The translations under genes were made by a program, and so were the position numbers. From Syntrophomonadaceae bacterium (GTDB taxonomy: Bacteria > Bacillota > Syntrophomonadia > Syntrophomonadales > Syntrophomonadaceae): a stretch of 34,281 nucleotides of DNA. Below the pieces are notes generated by a model. It was not told where the DNA came from and did no database searches. It worked only from the letters and a program-made list of their open reading frames with translations. Each line of letters begins with the position of its first letter. Position 1 is the stretch's first letter. This document shows, piece after piece, positions 24,893 to 33,681 of this stretch. The DNA lies in assembly GCA_012518685.1 (NCBI GenBank), contig JAAYRQ010000110.1:1-34281 (forward strand), read 5' to 3'.

Positions 24893-25861
24893 ATGAACAA
24901 TAATATTCAAGAAATAGCTGCAGAATTAAAAAGCAGGAACCATTACCTTTTACTAGGGCATGCTATTCCCGATGGCGATTGCATAGGTTCTATATTAGGG
25001 TTATACCAAGGATTAATGGCCATTAACAAAAAGGTCACTATGTTCATTTATGATGATATTCCTAGTATTTATAGCTATCTATCTGATATAGAAAAAGTTA
25101 GCAATAATCTACCATCAGGGGAAAAAGTAGAAAATATAGTTTTTTTAGATTGTAGTGATCAAAACAGGATTAATGAAGGAATATTTGATAGACTACCTAA
25201 AAATGCTACAATTTTTAATATTGACCACCATGTAAGTAATAATTTTTTTGGTGATTATAATTATGTGCTGCCCTTAGCATCTGCTACGGCTGAAATTGTT
25301 TATGAATTATTAGTAGAAATGCAGATTCCTATAAATAATGTGATGGCTAATTCCTTATATGCGGGAATTGTAATGGATACGGGTAATTTTAAATATAACA
25401 ATACTACTGCAAAAACGCACCATATTGCTGCAGAGCTTATCGCTAAAGGGGCCAACTTAGAAGAGGCCAGAATTAATCTGTTTGAATCTAAGCCTTTAAC
25501 TGAAGTTTTATTATTAGGAAAGGCATTACAGAACCTTTACCTTAGTGAAGATGGTAAAATTGCTTGGATCTTATTATCTTATAATGATATTAATGAATTA
25601 GGGGCAAAAGGCTTGCACCCTGAAGGTTTAATTAACTATACTCGTATGATTAATGGAGTAGAAGTGGGTATGATATTCAGGGAGATAGAACCTAATCTGA
25701 TAAAAATAGGTTTCAGATCAAAAAGGAAGATAGATGTAGAGGCTATAGCTGCAGAATTAGGTGGCGGGGGCCATAAGCTGTCCGCGGGTGCCAAACAAGA
25801 AGGAAACCTAAATTCTGTCGTCGAAAAAGTATTGCAAATTGTGCAAAAAGCGGTGTTATGA
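24893..25861 (+). CDS. nrnA: DHH-family bifunctional oligoribonuclease/pAp phosphatase NrnA
   Basis: NrnA degrades short RNAs of 2-5 nucleotides and dephosphorylates pAp. The 322-residue protein has the DHH motifs: HAIPDGDCIG (H23, D27, D29), FLDCSD (about 83-88), NIDHHVSNN (D111, H112, H113) and MDTGNFKY. The C-terminal DHHA1 domain ends with the GGGGHKLSAGA motif that binds substrate. The ATG is six bases after the rbfA stop with no good Shine-Dalgarno, so it is probably translated by coupling. It overlaps truB by four bases. It lies between rbfA and truB, which in Bacillus are adjacent. Confidence 0.92.
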   Translation: MNNNIQEIAAELKSRNHYLLLGHAIPDGDCIGSILGLYQGLMAINKKVTMFIYDDIPSIYSYLSDIEKVSNNLPSGEKVENIVFLDCSDQNRINEGIFDRLPKNATIFNIDHHVSNNFFGDYNYVLPLASATAEIVYELLVEMQIPINNVMANSLYAGIVMDTGNFKYNNTTAKTHHIAAELIAKGANLEEARINLFESKPLTEVLLLGKALQNLYLSEDGKIAWILLSYNDINELGAKGLHPEGLINYTRMINGVEVGMIFREIEPNLIKIGFRSKRKIDVEAIAAELGGGGHKLSAGAKQEGNLNSVVEKVLQIVQKAVL

Positions 25862-26757
25862 TGGATGGTTTCCTAGTGATTAATAAACCTGCTAATATGA
25901 CTTCTTATGATGTAATTAGAAAGCTAAAAAAGTTATTGCCTAGAAAAACTAAAATAGGACATTTAGGAACCCTTGATCCAATGGTTACAGGGGTTTTACC
26001 TATTGCTGTAGGAAATGCTACGAAGATTATACCATTTATTGAAGATGAGACTAAGGAGTATGTGGCGACTTTGACTCTAGGTGGTCATTCTGATACGGAG
26101 GATGCTTGGGGAAATATTACTTATAGCTATGATTTTGCAGTAAATGAGGAGCAAATAATAGATGTAATTAATAGTATGGTTGGTGAAATTGAACAAACGC
26201 CGCCTATGTATTCTGCTATACACCATGAGGGTAAAAAGTTATACGAATTAGCAAGGCAAGGGATAACTATAGAAAGGGCTAGCCGCAAAGTCAATATATA
26301 TGAAATTGAAATAATAAATATTAATCTTAATGTAAAACTCCCACGGGTAGAATTCAGGGTCCTTTGTTCTAAGGGGACTTACATTAGAACCTTATGCAAG
26401 GATATAGGTGAGAAATTAGGAATAGGTGGTTATTTATCTAGTCTAGTTCGGACTAAATCTGGTGTTTTCGCTATAAATCAAAGTCAGAAACTAAAAGATA
26501 TCATAGAATACGCTGATTTTATGGATAAATATAAGCTACCACTAGATTATCCTATACTTGATTGGCCTATTTATCAGCTTAAAAATGAAAATGAATGGTT
26601 TGCTATTATTAATGGCAACACTATTAATATAGAATTAGGAGAAAAACTGCCACTAGGTCATATTAGGATATATTATAATAATTTTTTAATAGCTTTAGCG
26701 AAGGTAGTTGAAGAAGGTTTAGCCATTAAACCAGTAAGAGTATTTAATACAGTTTAA
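25858..26757 (+). CDS. truB: tRNA pseudouridine(55) synthase TruB
   Basis: TruB makes pseudouridine 55 in the T loop of tRNAs. The 299-residue protein has the catalytic segment HLGTLDPMVTGVLPIAVG with catalytic D40, and KPANMTSYDVI at the N-terminus, and the YSAIHHEGKKLYELAR and SKGTYIRTLCKDIGEKLG blocks. A C-terminal PUA-like region (about 230-299) follows. The ATG overlaps the nrnA stop (ATGATGG), with no strong Shine-Dalgarno, so reading is likely coupled. Confidence 0.96.
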   Translation: MMDGFLVINKPANMTSYDVIRKLKKLLPRKTKIGHLGTLDPMVTGVLPIAVGNATKIIPFIEDETKEYVATLTLGGHSDTEDAWGNITYSYDFAVNEEQIIDVINSMVGEIEQTPPMYSAIHHEGKKLYELARQGITIERASRKVNIYEIEIININLNVKLPRVEFRVLCSKGTYIRTLCKDIGEKLGIGGYLSSLVRTKSGVFAINQSQKLKDIIEYADFMDKYKLPLDYPILDWPIYQLKNENEWFAIINGNTINIELGEKLPLGHIRIYYNNFLIALAKVVEEGLAIKPVRVFNTV

Positions 26758-26769
26758 GGGAGAATATAA

Positions 26770-27714
26770 ATGGAAATTATCAGGGAAATTACTAATTACC
26801 AAACTAATAATAAACCATTATATTTGGCTTTAGGTAATTTTGATGGGGTACATAAAGGTCACAAAAAACTACTTAGTGAGGCAGTCAAAATTGCCCAAGA
26901 TAATAATGGTTTTGCAGCTGCCTTAATTTTTGATCCCCACCCTAATAAAGTGCTTAATCCTGATAGGAATTTTAAGTTAATTACTAAAAATGATAAACAA
27001 GCAGAACTATTACGGGAAATAGGCATAGATATTTTAATATATAATTCTTTTAATAAGGAAATTTCCCAGTGGATTCCAGAAGACTTCGTAAAAAAAGTTA
27101 TAATTTCTAAGTTAAATGCAAAACATGTTTTTGTGGGATTTAACTATTCTTTCGGTTATAAAGGGCAAGGTACGCCCGAATTATTAAAGAAATTAGGGGA
27201 TAAGTATAATTTTGCGGTTAGTATAATTCCGCCTGTTAGTCAAAATAATCAAGTAGTATCAAGTAGTATAATTAGGGAAATGATAGAAAACGGACAGATT
27301 AAAAAGGCCAAAAATCTATTGGATTATTATCCTGTAGTAACAGGCATAGTTGTCGAAGGAGATAAAAGGGGCGGGGATAAGATAGGCTTTCCTACGGCTA
27401 ATCTTAAAGTAGATGGGGACATTATAATCCCAGCTACGGGTGTGTATGCAGCTAAGGCAAAGCACAAAGGAACTCTTTATAATTGTGTGGTTAATGTAGG
27501 AAGGAAACCTACATTTCACGATAATCATCCTGTAACTATAGAAGCACACATAATTGATTTTTCGACCGATATTTATGGTGATGGCTTAGAAATTATATTT
27601 TTAGATAAGATTAGGGATGAAATGAAGTTTGCAGATATTGATAGTTTGGCAAAACAGATTAGTATAGATAAAGACACAGCTAAAAGAATATCTTCCGCAA
27701 CTAAGCTAGGTTAA
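26770..27714 (+). CDS. ribF: Bifunctional riboflavin kinase/FAD synthetase
   Basis: RibF makes FMN and FAD from riboflavin. The 314-residue protein has the N-terminal FAD synthetase nucleotidyltransferase domain (LALGNFDGVHKGHKKLL, DPHPN, and SSSIIREMIENG) and a C-terminal riboflavin kinase domain (about 185-310) with GGDKIGFPTANL and NVGRKPTF. Length matches the family. The ATG is seven bases after AAGGGAGA. It is the last gene of the rimP-nusA-infB set; a separate rpsO promoter starts just after its stop. Confidence 0.96.
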   Translation: MEIIREITNYQTNNKPLYLALGNFDGVHKGHKKLLSEAVKIAQDNNGFAAALIFDPHPNKVLNPDRNFKLITKNDKQAELLREIGIDILIYNSFNKEISQWIPEDFVKKVIISKLNAKHVFVGFNYSFGYKGQGTPELLKKLGDKYNFAVSIIPPVSQNNQVVSSSIIREMIENGQIKKAKNLLDYYPVVTGIVVEGDKRGGDKIGFPTANLKVDGDIIIPATGVYAAKAKHKGTLYNCVVNVGRKPTFHDNHPVTIEAHIIDFSTDIYGDGLEIIFLDKIRDEMKFADIDSLAKQISIDKDTAKRISSATKLG

Positions 27715-27716
27715 AG

Positions 27717-27745
27717 TTTACTTTTAGCCCTTACTATGCTAAAAT
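27717..27745 (+). promoter_or_regulatory. Candidate promoter for rpsO
   Basis: TTTACT (27717-27722) and TAAAAT (27740-27745) are 17 bases apart and the -10 is preceded by TGC, an extended -10 element. It lies just after the ribF stop. The -35 is weak (4 of 6), so confidence is moderate. Confidence 0.5.
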
Positions 27746-27768
27746 AACTAGGGTTATTATTAGTTTAG

Positions 27769-27839
27769 AGCGGTCAGATTTTGTGTATTATGATAGGTTT
27801 TATGAACCATTAGCTCGGGCTGGCGAAGTCACCGACGCT
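27769..27839 (+). promoter_or_regulatory. Possible S15-binding leader of rpsO
   Basis: A three-way junction can be drawn: AGCG (27769-27772) with CGCT (27836-27839), hairpin GGTT/AACC (27796-27799, 27805-27808), and TCGG/CCGA (27815-27818, 27832-27835). The last arm continues into TGGC/GTCA (27821-27824, 27828-27831), giving adjacent G-C and G-U pairs. S15 recognises a three-way junction and a GU/GC motif in 16S rRNA, so this resembles the autoregulatory leaders seen in Geobacillus. The stems are short, so the fold is a model. Confidence 0.5.
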
Positions 27840-27879
27840 TTTCTTAGTTAATGGCGATTATTAATGAGGAGGTGAAATC

Positions 27880-28149
27880 ATGGCATTAAGTCAAGAAAGA
27901 AAGCTGGAGTTAATTAAAAGTTTTCAAATCCATGAAAACGATACTGGTTCTCCAGAAGTACAAATTGCTATTTTAACTGAAAGAATTAATTATCTTAATG
28001 AACATCTAAAAAGTAATAAAAAAGACCATCATTCTAGGCGTGGTCTATTAAAAATGGTAGGACAAAGAAGAGCCTTATTAGACTACCTAAGAGATAATGA
28101 TTTTGATAGGTACAGAAACATCGTAACTAGATTAGGCTTAAGAAGGTAA
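27880..28149 (+). CDS. rpsO: 30S ribosomal protein S15
   Basis: S15 is a primary binder of the 16S rRNA central domain. The 89-residue protein contains the signature [20 protein letters not shown] and [19 protein letters not shown] and has the family length. ATG follows GAGGAGG by a spacer of about eight. The stop codon is built into the stem of the terminator that follows. It is placed upstream of pnp as in most bacteria, and the two may share transcripts. Confidence 0.98.
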   Translation: MALSQERKLELIKSFQIHENDTGSPEVQIAILTERINYLNEHLKSNKKDHHSRRGLLKMVGQRRALLDYLRDNDFDRYRNIVTRLGLRR

Positions 28150-28177
28150 AGAGCGGAAACTGCCGCTCTTTAGTTTT
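28147..28177 (+). terminator. Terminator between rpsO and pnp
   Basis: TAAAGAGCGG (28147-28156) pairs perfectly with CCGCTCTTTA (28163-28172) around loop AAACTG; the tail GTTTT is short. The rpsO stop codon TAA is the base of the stem. The weak U-tract suggests incomplete termination, with some read-through into pnp. Confidence 0.8.
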
Positions 28178-28208
28178 ATGTAAATACTTGAAAGGAGGAA
28201 TTTTTTAA

Positions 28209-30308
28209 GTGCAACTATTTGAAACTGAAGTTGGTGGTCGTAAGTTAATAGTGGAAATTGGCAAACTTGCTAAACAAGCCAACGGTGCTGCTCTAATGCG
28301 TTATGGTGATACGGTAGTATTAGTTACCGCAACTGCTTCTAATGAACCACGCGAAGGCATTGATTTTTTCCCTTTAACTGTAGATTTTGAAGAACGACAG
28401 TATGCAGCTGGTAAAATACCTGGAGGCTTTATTAAAAGGGAGGGTAGGCCTACTGAATTAGCCACTTTAAGTGCTAGATTAATTGATAGACCTATGCGCC
28501 CTATGTTTCCAGAAGGGTATCGCAATGATGTGCATATTGTAGCGACAGTCTTATCTGTAGAGTTAGATAATGCACCTGACATTACTTCTATTATAGGAGC
28601 CTCAATAGCATTATCTACATCAAATATACCTTTTAATGAGCCAGTTGCTGCAGTAGTAGTAGGTTTGGTGGATGACGAATTTATAATCAACCCCACTGTG
28701 GAGCAGAGTAAATTAACGGAACTTACGATAATCGTAGCAGGCAGCAAGGATGCAGTTATAATGGTAGAAGGTGGGGCTAATGAGATACCTGAAGCCAAGG
28801 TCATAGAAGCCATATATTTTGCCCATGCAGAAATTAAAAAACTATGTGCATTTCAAGAAACTATCATAGCCGCACTACAACCAGAGAAAGCATCTGTCAT
28901 TTTATTAGAAGTTAATGAAGAACTAGAAACTGAAGTAAAAGATTTTGTAACTGAAAAAATGATGGCAGCAGTTAAAAATCCCGATAAAAAGACTCGGGAA
29001 AGTCAAATGGATGCTGTAAATCAATTAGCAAAGGAACATTTTGCGGAGATATATCCTGAAGAAGGCAAGCAAGTAGAAACCGTACTTGATAAGGTCTTAA
29101 CAAATATTATTAGGAAAATGATCATTGAAGACCAAGATAGAGTTGATGGTAGAAAGCTTGATGAAATTAGAAAAGTTACCTGTGAAGTGGGTTATTTACC
29201 AAGGCCACATGGTTCTGGATTATTTACCCGTGGACAAACCCAAGTATTATCTGTAACAACTTTAGGTTCTATGAGTGAAGAGCAGGTATTAGATGGCTTG
29301 GGCGTAGAGGAATCTAAAAGATATATCCATCATTATAACTTCCCTCCATTTAGCGTAGGGGAAACTAGACCGATGAGGGGACCTGGTCGTAGGGAAATAG
29401 GGCATGGTGCATTAGCCGAGCGGGCTTTAGTACCTGTAATACCTGACCAAGAAAATTTTCCATATACTATAAGGGTTGTTTCAGATGTACTAGAATCTAA
29501 TGGTTCTAGCTCTATGGGTAGTGTATGTGGAAGTACCTTGTCTTTGATGCACGCAGGAGTTCCCATTAAGGCCCCTGTTTCGGGCATTGCGATGGGCTTA
29601 GTTAAGGAAGGGGAAAAGTTTGCAATTTTAAGTGATATCCAAGGTATTGAAGATGCTTTAGGTGATATGGACTTTAAAGTAACTGGTACTGAGCAAGGAA
29701 TTACGGCCCTGCAAATGGATATCAAAATAACTGGTGTTAATAGAGAAATAATTGAACAATCACTTGCCCAAGCAAAAGAAGGTAGAATGTTTATTATGGG
29801 CAAAATGCTAGAAGCTATAGATAAACCTAACCCAGACATTTCGCCTTATGCACCCCAATTACTAAAAATGAAAATTAAGACTGATAAAATTAGGGATGTT
29901 ATAGGGCCAGGTGGTAAGGTCATTCATAAGATAGTTGACGAAACTGGCTGTAAAATTGATATTGAAGATGATGGCACCTTGTATATCATAGGCAATGATC
30001 AAGCCGCTAGTCAAAAGGCTAAGTCCTTAATTGAAGCTATTGTTGCAGAAGTTGAAGTAGGCAAAATCTATAGTGGTACCGTAAAAAGGATTATGGATTT
30101 TGGTGCCTTTGTAGAAATAATTCCAGGGGTATTAGGCAACCAAGGTAAAGAAGGATTAGTTCACATATCGCAACTAGCTGAACAAAGAGTAGAAAAAGTA
30201 ACTGATGAAGTAGATGTGGGAGACATAATCGATGTAAAAGTAACCGAGATAGATAGACAAGGAAGAATTAATTTATCCAGAAAAGCAGTATTAAGAGAAC
30301 AAAAATAG
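28209..30308 (+). CDS. pnp: Polyribonucleotide nucleotidyltransferase (PNPase)
   Basis: PNPase degrades RNA 3' to 5' using phosphate. The 699-residue protein has two RNase PH-like domains (roughly 1-225 and 315-545, with [20 protein letters not shown] and [14 protein letters not shown], and [20 protein letters not shown]), a KH domain (about 560-610, [19 protein letters not shown]) and a C-terminal S1 domain (about 620-690). All domains are complete. The start is GTG about ten bases after AGGAGG; no ATG fits. It follows rpsO, its usual partner. Confidence 0.98.
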   Translation: MQLFETEVGGRKLIVEIGKLAKQANGAALMRYGDTVVLVTATASNEPREGIDFFPLTVDFEERQYAAGKIPGGFIKREGRPTELATLSARLIDRPMRPMFPEGYRNDVHIVATVLSVELDNAPDITSIIGASIALSTSNIPFNEPVAAVVVGLVDDEFIINPTVEQSKLTELTIIVAGSKDAVIMVEGGANEIPEAKVIEAIYFAHAEIKKLCAFQETIIAALQPEKASVILLEVNEELETEVKDFVTEKMMAAVKNPDKKTRESQMDAVNQLAKEHFAEIYPEEGKQVETVLDKVLTNIIRKMIIEDQDRVDGRKLDEIRKVTCEVGYLPRPHGSGLFTRGQTQVLSVTTLGSMSEEQVLDGLGVEESKRYIHHYNFPPFSVGETRPMRGPGRREIGHGALAERALVPVIPDQENFPYTIRVVSDVLESNGSSSMGSVCGSTLSLMHAGVPIKAPVSGIAMGLVKEGEKFAILSDIQGIEDALGDMDFKVTGTEQGITALQMDIKITGVNREIIEQSLAQAKEGRMFIMGKMLEAIDKPNPDISPYAPQLLKMKIKTDKIRDVIGPGGKVIHKIVDETGCKIDIEDDGTLYIIGNDQAASQKAKSLIEAIVAEVEVGKIYSGTVKRIMDFGAFVEIIPGVLGNQGKEGLVHISQLAEQRVEKVTDEVDVGDIIDVKVTEIDRQGRINLSRKAVLREQK

Positions 30309-30333
30309 TTTAATAGTTTTTAAAAATATAAAG

Positions 30334-30364
30334 TAAACCGAGCTAACTCGGTTTATTTGTATTT
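30334..30364 (+). terminator. Intrinsic terminator after pnp
   Basis: TAAACCGAG (30334-30342) pairs perfectly with CTCGGTTTA (30347-30355) around loop CTAA, followed by the T-rich tail TTTGTATTTT. It ends the rpsO-pnp unit before the sporulation-type genes. Confidence 0.85.
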
Positions 30365-30393
30365 TATGGATAAATACATATATGTCTGTCAAA

Positions 30394-30422
30394 TTGCATA
30401 ATTATGTAAGAGAATTATGCAA
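30394..30422 (+). repeat. Perfect 10-bp inverted repeat upstream of the PdaB-like gene
   Basis: TTGCATAATT (30394-30403) and AATTATGCAA (30413-30422) are exact inverted copies with a 9-base spacer. The right arm touches the Shine-Dalgarno AAAGGGGG. There is no T-run after it, so it is not a terminator. It may be an operator or an RNA hairpin affecting initiation. Confidence 0.6.
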
Positions 30423-30438
30423 AGGGGGTTAAATTAAG

Positions 30439-31209
30439 ATGAAAGTATTTTATTTTAGCAAAAGAAATTTAATTAGTATAGGGATTGTTTGCTTATTATT
30501 AGTGGCTTTTTTAGCTTTGTCCTTTACTTATTTAAGTAAAATGGGAATAGCCTCACGAATGAATGAGCCAATTTATCAAGGTAATACGGGTAAAAAGGTA
30601 ATGGCTATTACGGTTAATGTGGATTGGGGTGAAGAATATATTCCCCAAATGTTAAAGATTTTTGATGAACATAAGGCAAAGGTTACTTTTTTTGTAACGG
30701 GAGTCTGGGCTGAAAAGCATTCCGAAGACCTAAAAATGATGGCGGAAAAAGGGCATAGTATTCAAAATCATGGTTATAAACATGTGCATTTTAATTCATT
30801 ATCGGAACAAGAAGCGATTAAGCAGATAAAAAAGGCTGAGGATATAATATTTGAGCATACGGGGAAAAGGAGTGAATTTTTTGCTTCTCCTTATGGTGAA
30901 CAAAATAGGCAGCTAATGAAGGCGGTTTCTAGTATTAATTATGATTTAGTTATGTGGAGTATTGACACGATTGATTGGCAAAGACCTAGTCCTGAAACTA
31001 TAACTAAAAGGGTTATAAATAAACTGCATAACGATGCGATTATTCTTATGCACCCTACTGAGCCTACCGTAAAAGCATTACCTAGTATGCTAGAAACTAT
31101 AAAGGAAGAAGGCTACCAGCTAGTTACAATTAATAATATAATAATAGCAAATGATGATAAAGCTAAGGATAAAACAAAGAAAGCTAATAATAATGATAAG
31201 AAAAACTAG
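30439..31209 (+). CDS. PdaB/YlxY-like polysaccharide deacetylase family protein
   Basis: The 256-residue protein has one N-terminal membrane or signal segment (about 11-32) and a NodB-type deacetylase domain (55-240). In Bacillus the gene after pnp is ylxY, of this family, and PdaB is a sporulation relative. The motifs are altered. The usual TFDD is TVNVDWG (58-64), with Asn60 and Val61 at the aspartates and D62 nearby. The histidines are present (NHGYKH, H111 and H115), but the RPPYG arginine is A149 in FASPYG. WSIDTIDW and the MHP histidine remain. Activity is therefore doubtful, and it may bind rather than deacetylate glycan. The last 19 residues are Lys/Asn/Asp-rich and overlap the next gene. 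Confidence 0.8.
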   Translation: MKVFYFSKRNLISIGIVCLLLVAFLALSFTYLSKMGIASRMNEPIYQGNTGKKVMAITVNVDWGEEYIPQMLKIFDEHKAKVTFFVTGVWAEKHSEDLKMMAEKGHSIQNHGYKHVHFNSLSEQEAIKQIKKAEDIIFEHTGKRSEFFASPYGEQNRQLMKAVSSINYDLVMWSIDTIDWQRPSPETITKRVINKLHNDAIILMHPTEPTVKALPSMLETIKEEGYQLVTINNIIIANDDKAKDKTKKANNNDKKN

Positions 31210-32305
31210 TCTTACTATTTTTTTAGGGTTTATTTTTTTAATATTTAATTACACTTATGTTAATGCAGCACCGTATTTAGCTACTAACTATTTTTGTTTA
31301 ATAGATAAAGACTCGGGTCAGGTTTTATATGAAAAAGGACAAGATGAATTAAGGGCAGTGGCTAGTACCACTAAAATGATGACAGCTATTCTGGTAGCAG
31401 AATATGCTAAGCCGAATGATCTTGCTATAGTGTCTATAAAAGCAGCTAAAACACCAGCTTATTCAATAGGCTTGAAGGCAGGGCAAGAAATAGAAGTGGA
31501 TGAACTATTAAAAGCTAGCTTAATTCGTTCTGCAAATGATGCAGCAGTGGTATTGGCTGAACATGTTGCTAGTGATGAGAAATTCTTCGCCTATTTAATG
31601 ACTAAAAAAGCCTTTGCTATTGGAGCGGTTAACACAAATTTTACAAATGCCTCAGGTTTACCTAATGATGAACATTATAGCACTGCTTATGATTTAACTG
31701 TTATAGGTAGTTATTTATTAAATCAGGAAAAGCTCCAAAAAATAGTAGCTACACCCAAAACAACTTTTGCACACCCTAGCTATAGGATACCTTTGGATAT
31801 TATTAATACTAATAAGTTGTTAGGTAACTATTCTGGTGCTAATGGCATCAAGACAGGGACTACTAATCTAGCTGGTAACTGTCTGGTTGCTTCTGCTAAA
31901 AGGCAAGACAAAAATCTTATAGCAGTGGTTCTTAAATCACACGATAGAACTGGTGATTGTAGAAGGTTGTTAGATTATGGGTTTAATAATACTAAATATA
32001 TAAAAGTAATAGATAGAAAAACCGCATTTAAAACATTAAATGTAAATAATGCTATTAAACCTTTTATAGAATTATTCCCTGGTAAGGATTTATACCTATG
32101 GGAAGTAGGAGATGGGGTAAGTATAGAAAAAAGAGTTAGGCTAAATTATCTTATCGAAGCTCCGATAAAAAAGGGGCAAAAATTAGGCCATATAGACATT
32201 TATGTTAATAATAAGTTTTTTAGTACTATTCCCTTAATTTCTATGGAAGATAATTATAAAAAAAGCAACATTTATCAATGGTTAAAAGAAAATCTATTTT
32301 ATTAA
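31193..32305 (+). CDS. dacF: D-alanyl-D-alanine carboxypeptidase (DacF/DacB-like PBP)
   Basis: This serine enzyme trims the terminal D-alanine from peptidoglycan stem peptides. The 370-residue protein starts with a signal peptide (about 1-25, ending near YVNAAP), and has the S11 motifs: SxxK as S58-T-T-K61, SxN as S113-A-N115, and KTG at 220-222. A C-terminal PBP5-type beta domain (about 275-355) follows. I chose the ATG at 31193 because the signal peptide then begins at MIRK; the longer frame from 31151 adds a basic stretch. It overlaps the upstream gene by 17 bases and lacks a good Shine-Dalgarno, so it is likely coupled. DacF-type enzymes act in spore cortex formation; DacA is the alternative. 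Confidence 0.88.
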   Translation: MIRKTSLTIFLGFIFLIFNYTYVNAAPYLATNYFCLIDKDSGQVLYEKGQDELRAVASTTKMMTAILVAEYAKPNDLAIVSIKAAKTPAYSIGLKAGQEIEVDELLKASLIRSANDAAVVLAEHVASDEKFFAYLMTKKAFAIGAVNTNFTNASGLPNDEHYSTAYDLTVIGSYLLNQEKLQKIVATPKTTFAHPSYRIPLDIINTNKLLGNYSGANGIKTGTTNLAGNCLVASAKRQDKNLIAVVLKSHDRTGDCRRLLDYGFNNTKYIKVIDRKTAFKTLNVNNAIKPFIELFPGKDLYLWEVGDGVSIEKRVRLNYLIEAPIKKGQKLGHIDIYVNNKFFSTIPLISMEDNYKKSNIYQWLKENLFY

Positions 32306-32379
32306 AAACAAATACTAATAAAGGATTACTATGTTATTAGAAGAATTAGTTAAGGTACTTATTTATGGGAGGTAGTTGT

Positions 32380-33651
32380 ATGATTAATTATTGGAATTTA
32401 GATAGTAATTCTACTTTAGTAGTAGAAGAAATACCTTACTTAAAATCGGTAGCTATAGGGATATATATTAAAGTAGGTTCTAGGCATGAGTTAGATTATA
32501 TGGCTGGTGCTAGCCATTTTATTGAACATATGGTTTTTAAAGGTACTCATAATCGAAGTGCTAAAGATATTGCGGAAAGTTTTGAAGGAATAGGAGGTCA
32601 ACTTAACGCCTTTACCGCTAAGGAATATACTTGTTTATATGCTAGAACCCTAGATGAAAATTGTCATGAAGCTATAGATATTTTGTTTGACATGGTTTTT
32701 AATTCGGCTTTTTCGGTTAAGGATTTTGCTACGGAAAAAGGAGTAGTAATAGAAGAAATAAACATGTATGAAGATTCTCCAGATGATTTAATTCATGATG
32801 TTTTTGCCGAAAAATTATGGGCAGGACATGCTATGGGAATACCTATTTTAGGTACACTTGATTCTATTAATAGTTTGGCAAGGGATGATGTATATAATTT
32901 TTATAAACAATCTTATACTCCTGAAAATTTAATTATTTCTATTGCTGGTAATGTTAAAAATGAAGGAATTAAAGAAAAAATAGAAAACATCTTAATTAAC
33001 GAAGCTAATGGATCGAATAAGCTTAAGACTGATAAGGTTAACATTAACAATTCTTCTTTTATTAGTTTGCATAATAAAGAAACGGAACAAGTGCAGCTAT
33101 GTATAGGAGGCTTGGGGATTAATTATTATGATGATAATCGCTACACACAAAATGTTATGAACAGCATTTTAGGAGGCGGGATTAGTTCTAGATTGTTCCA
33201 GAAAATGCGGGAGGAACTAGGTTTAGCTTACTCTGTTTATTCTTATCCTTCTACTTATTCTGATACGGGTTCCTATGCTATATATATTGGAACAAGCAAG
33301 GCTAATATAAAACCTTTTTTCAATGCTTTAAACGGAGAATTAGAAAAATTCAAAAATGATGGTGTTACAGAAAGTGAAGTAGAACGGGCTAAAAAGCTGA
33401 TGAAATCTAGTATTTATTTGGGTATGGAAAGTGCTACTAATCGTATGAGTCGCTTAGGTAAGACTGCTTTAATGTATGATAAATTAATACCCGTAGAAGA
33501 TGTTATAGCCAAAATTTCGGCGGTGACTCTGGATGAAGTAGGCAGTCTAGCTAACACCTTACTAGATCATAGCAAAATATCCTTAGCGGCTATTGGTTCA
33601 GAAGAAATATTATCTGAAGTTGAGCAAGAGTTTACTAGATATTTTAGATAA
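32380..33651 (+). CDS. mlpA: M16 family zinc peptidase MlpA (YmxG)
   Basis: The 423-residue protein is an M16 peptidase of the processing-peptidase type. It has the inverted zinc motif HFIEH (H46, E49, H50) and the downstream ligand Glu in VVIEEINMYEDSPDD (E125/E126), plus the C-terminal half with GGGISSRLFQKMREELGLAY. Its position after the pnp/ylxY block and before dut and ylmC matches mlpA of Bacillus, where it affects protease regulation. The ATG at 32380 has GGGAGGT with a 7-base spacer; an upstream ATG at 32365 overlaps the Shine-Dalgarno and is rejected. Confidence 0.93.
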   Translation: MINYWNLDSNSTLVVEEIPYLKSVAIGIYIKVGSRHELDYMAGASHFIEHMVFKGTHNRSAKDIAESFEGIGGQLNAFTAKEYTCLYARTLDENCHEAIDILFDMVFNSAFSVKDFATEKGVVIEEINMYEDSPDDLIHDVFAEKLWAGHAMGIPILGTLDSINSLARDDVYNFYKQSYTPENLIISIAGNVKNEGIKEKIENILINEANGSNKLKTDKVNINNSSFISLHNKETEQVQLCIGGLGINYYDDNRYTQNVMNSILGGGISSRLFQKMREELGLAYSVYSYPSTYSDTGSYAIYIGTSKANIKPFFNALNGELEKFKNDGVTESEVERAKKLMKSSIYLGMESATNRMSRLGKTALMYDKLIPVEDVIAKISAVTLDEVGSLANTLLDHSKISLAAIGSEEILSEVEQEFTRYFR

Positions 33652-33681
33652 GTAAAAAATTCACCGAAAGGGGTTAGAGTT

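Noticed and set aside
28301-29839. Reverse-strand open frames of about 170 codons inside pnp
   Set aside because: They are antisense shadows of a fully conserved gene; their predicted products are low-complexity Ser/Thr/Leu-rich sequence without motifs.
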